Assembly (NCBI GenBank): GCA_947065955.1
Contig: CAMSXY010000003.1
Location: 1-22,984, forward strand
Origin: an uncultured Caryophanales bacterium
Lineage (GTDB): Bacteria; Bacillota_I; Bacilli_A; RF39; UBA660
Length of the DNA stretch: 22,984 nt
Direction: 5' to 3'
Notes under the pieces: generated by a model
The model's input: the letters and a program-made list of their open reading frames with translations, nothing else
The model's database searches: none
Told to the model about the DNA's origin: nothing
Part shown: positions 22,789-22,984 of the stretch, piece after piece
How positions within the stretch are numbered: the stretch's first letter is position 1
How the letters are laid out: each line of letters begins with the position of its first letter
Made by a program: the position numbers and the translations under genes

Positions 22789-22984
22789 ATGAAGAAAAAA
22801 GGATTTACATTAATAGAACTTTTGGCTGTTATTGTAATACTAGGAATTATTGCTGTTATTGCAGTACCTATGATAAATGGTGTAATTAAAGAAAGTAGAT
22901 TAGGAGCCTTTCGTGCAAGTACGTTAAGCCTTTTTCATGCTTATACGAATTATGAGGCAGAACATGGATTTGAAGTAAAAGACG
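22789..22984 (+). CDS. Type IV pilin / pseudopilin (ComGC-like), partial
   Basis: ATG at 22789 with SD AAAGGAAG (22774-22781); the gene runs off the window end after 65 codons. The class III prepilin signal is unmistakable: a short basic leader KKKG, cleavage before FTLIELLAVIVIL, and the conserved Glu at mature position 5, followed by a long hydrophobic helix (GIIAVIAVPMI) and the start of a polar domain. Such proteins are cleaved by a prepilin peptidase and built into type IV pili, competence pili or type II secretion pseudopili. ComGC, the major competence pilin of Firmicutes, is the closest idea, but without the rest of the gene and its neighbours the subtype is open. Confidence 0.9.
   Translation, partial: MKKKGFTLIELLAVIVILGIIAVIAVPMINGVIKESRLGAFRASTLSLFHAYTNYEAEHGFEVKD

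Noticed and set aside
1..22984. CRISPR arrays, insertion sequences, tRNA or rRNA genes
   Set aside because: No regularly spaced repeats, transposase motifs or cloverleaf-like genes other than the tRNA-like part of tmRNA were seen.

Overview
The window is AT-rich DNA from a monoderm, Gram-positive-type bacterium. Evidence is the T-box riboswitch, SD sequences of AGGTGAT/GGAGG type, a prelipoprotein with a short lipobox, peptidoglycan hydrolases, and tight operons with U-tract terminators. TGA is used as a stop (for example at 11978-11980, 18656-18658 and 21359-21361), so this is not the UGA=Trp code of the mycoplasmas. However, the tmRNA tag is long and ends in AFA like mycoplasma tags, and the pilin-like proteins recall those of mycoplasma conjugative elements. 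Inference: an uncultured, probably gut-associated member of the Bacilli/Mollicutes neighbourhood (RF39- or Erysipelotrichia-like). The taxon cannot be fixed from this window.

Layout. (1) 37-7531: the 3' part of a type IV secretion (T4SS) operon: a separate VirB4 N-terminal-like protein, the VirB4 ATPase, a membrane-anchored double peptidoglycan hydrolase (M23 + NlpC/P60), a lipoprotein with a C-terminal membrane anchor, and a VirD4-type coupling ATPase with a long acidic tail. It closes at a terminator overlapping the virD4 stop. (2) 7609-10227: two paralogous secreted proteins with VirB2/TrbC-like C-terminal membrane domains, each with its own promoter and terminator, separated by a single-domain rhodanese. 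(3) 10306-12269: RmuC, a YjdF/DUF2238 membrane protein and a small C-tail-anchored protein. (4) 12342-15314: the RNA and protein quality-control cluster rnr-smpB-ssrA. (5) 15448-17765: an acidic tail-anchored protein, then leftward genes for an RNHCP zinc-ribbon protein and a Pro/Tyr-rich small protein, then an M29 aminopeptidase. (6) 17810-19864: a degenerate polysaccharide-deacetylase-like gene broken by an in-frame TAA, the ribosome-assembly GTPase EngB, and an unrecognised protein. (7) 19837-22590: a tyrosine T-box operon of a HAD phosphatase, a DeoC-like pseudoenzyme and TyrS. (8) 22789-end: the start of a type IV pilin/pseudopilin gene.

How it fits together. Regions 1 and 2 look like one functional unit: two ATPases, wall-opening enzymes and two pilin-like subunits of a T4SS-related machine. 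There is no relaxase, integrase or attachment-site evidence here, and the downstream flank is housekeeping DNA. The rest is compact chromosome. Terminators repeatedly share bases with stop codons, promoters sit 15-30 nt from start codons, and SD elements are often the GGTGAT form. The best leads are the T4SS with its twin large pilin-like proteins, the tmRNA tag, and the catalytically stripped DeoC paralogue under tyrosine control.
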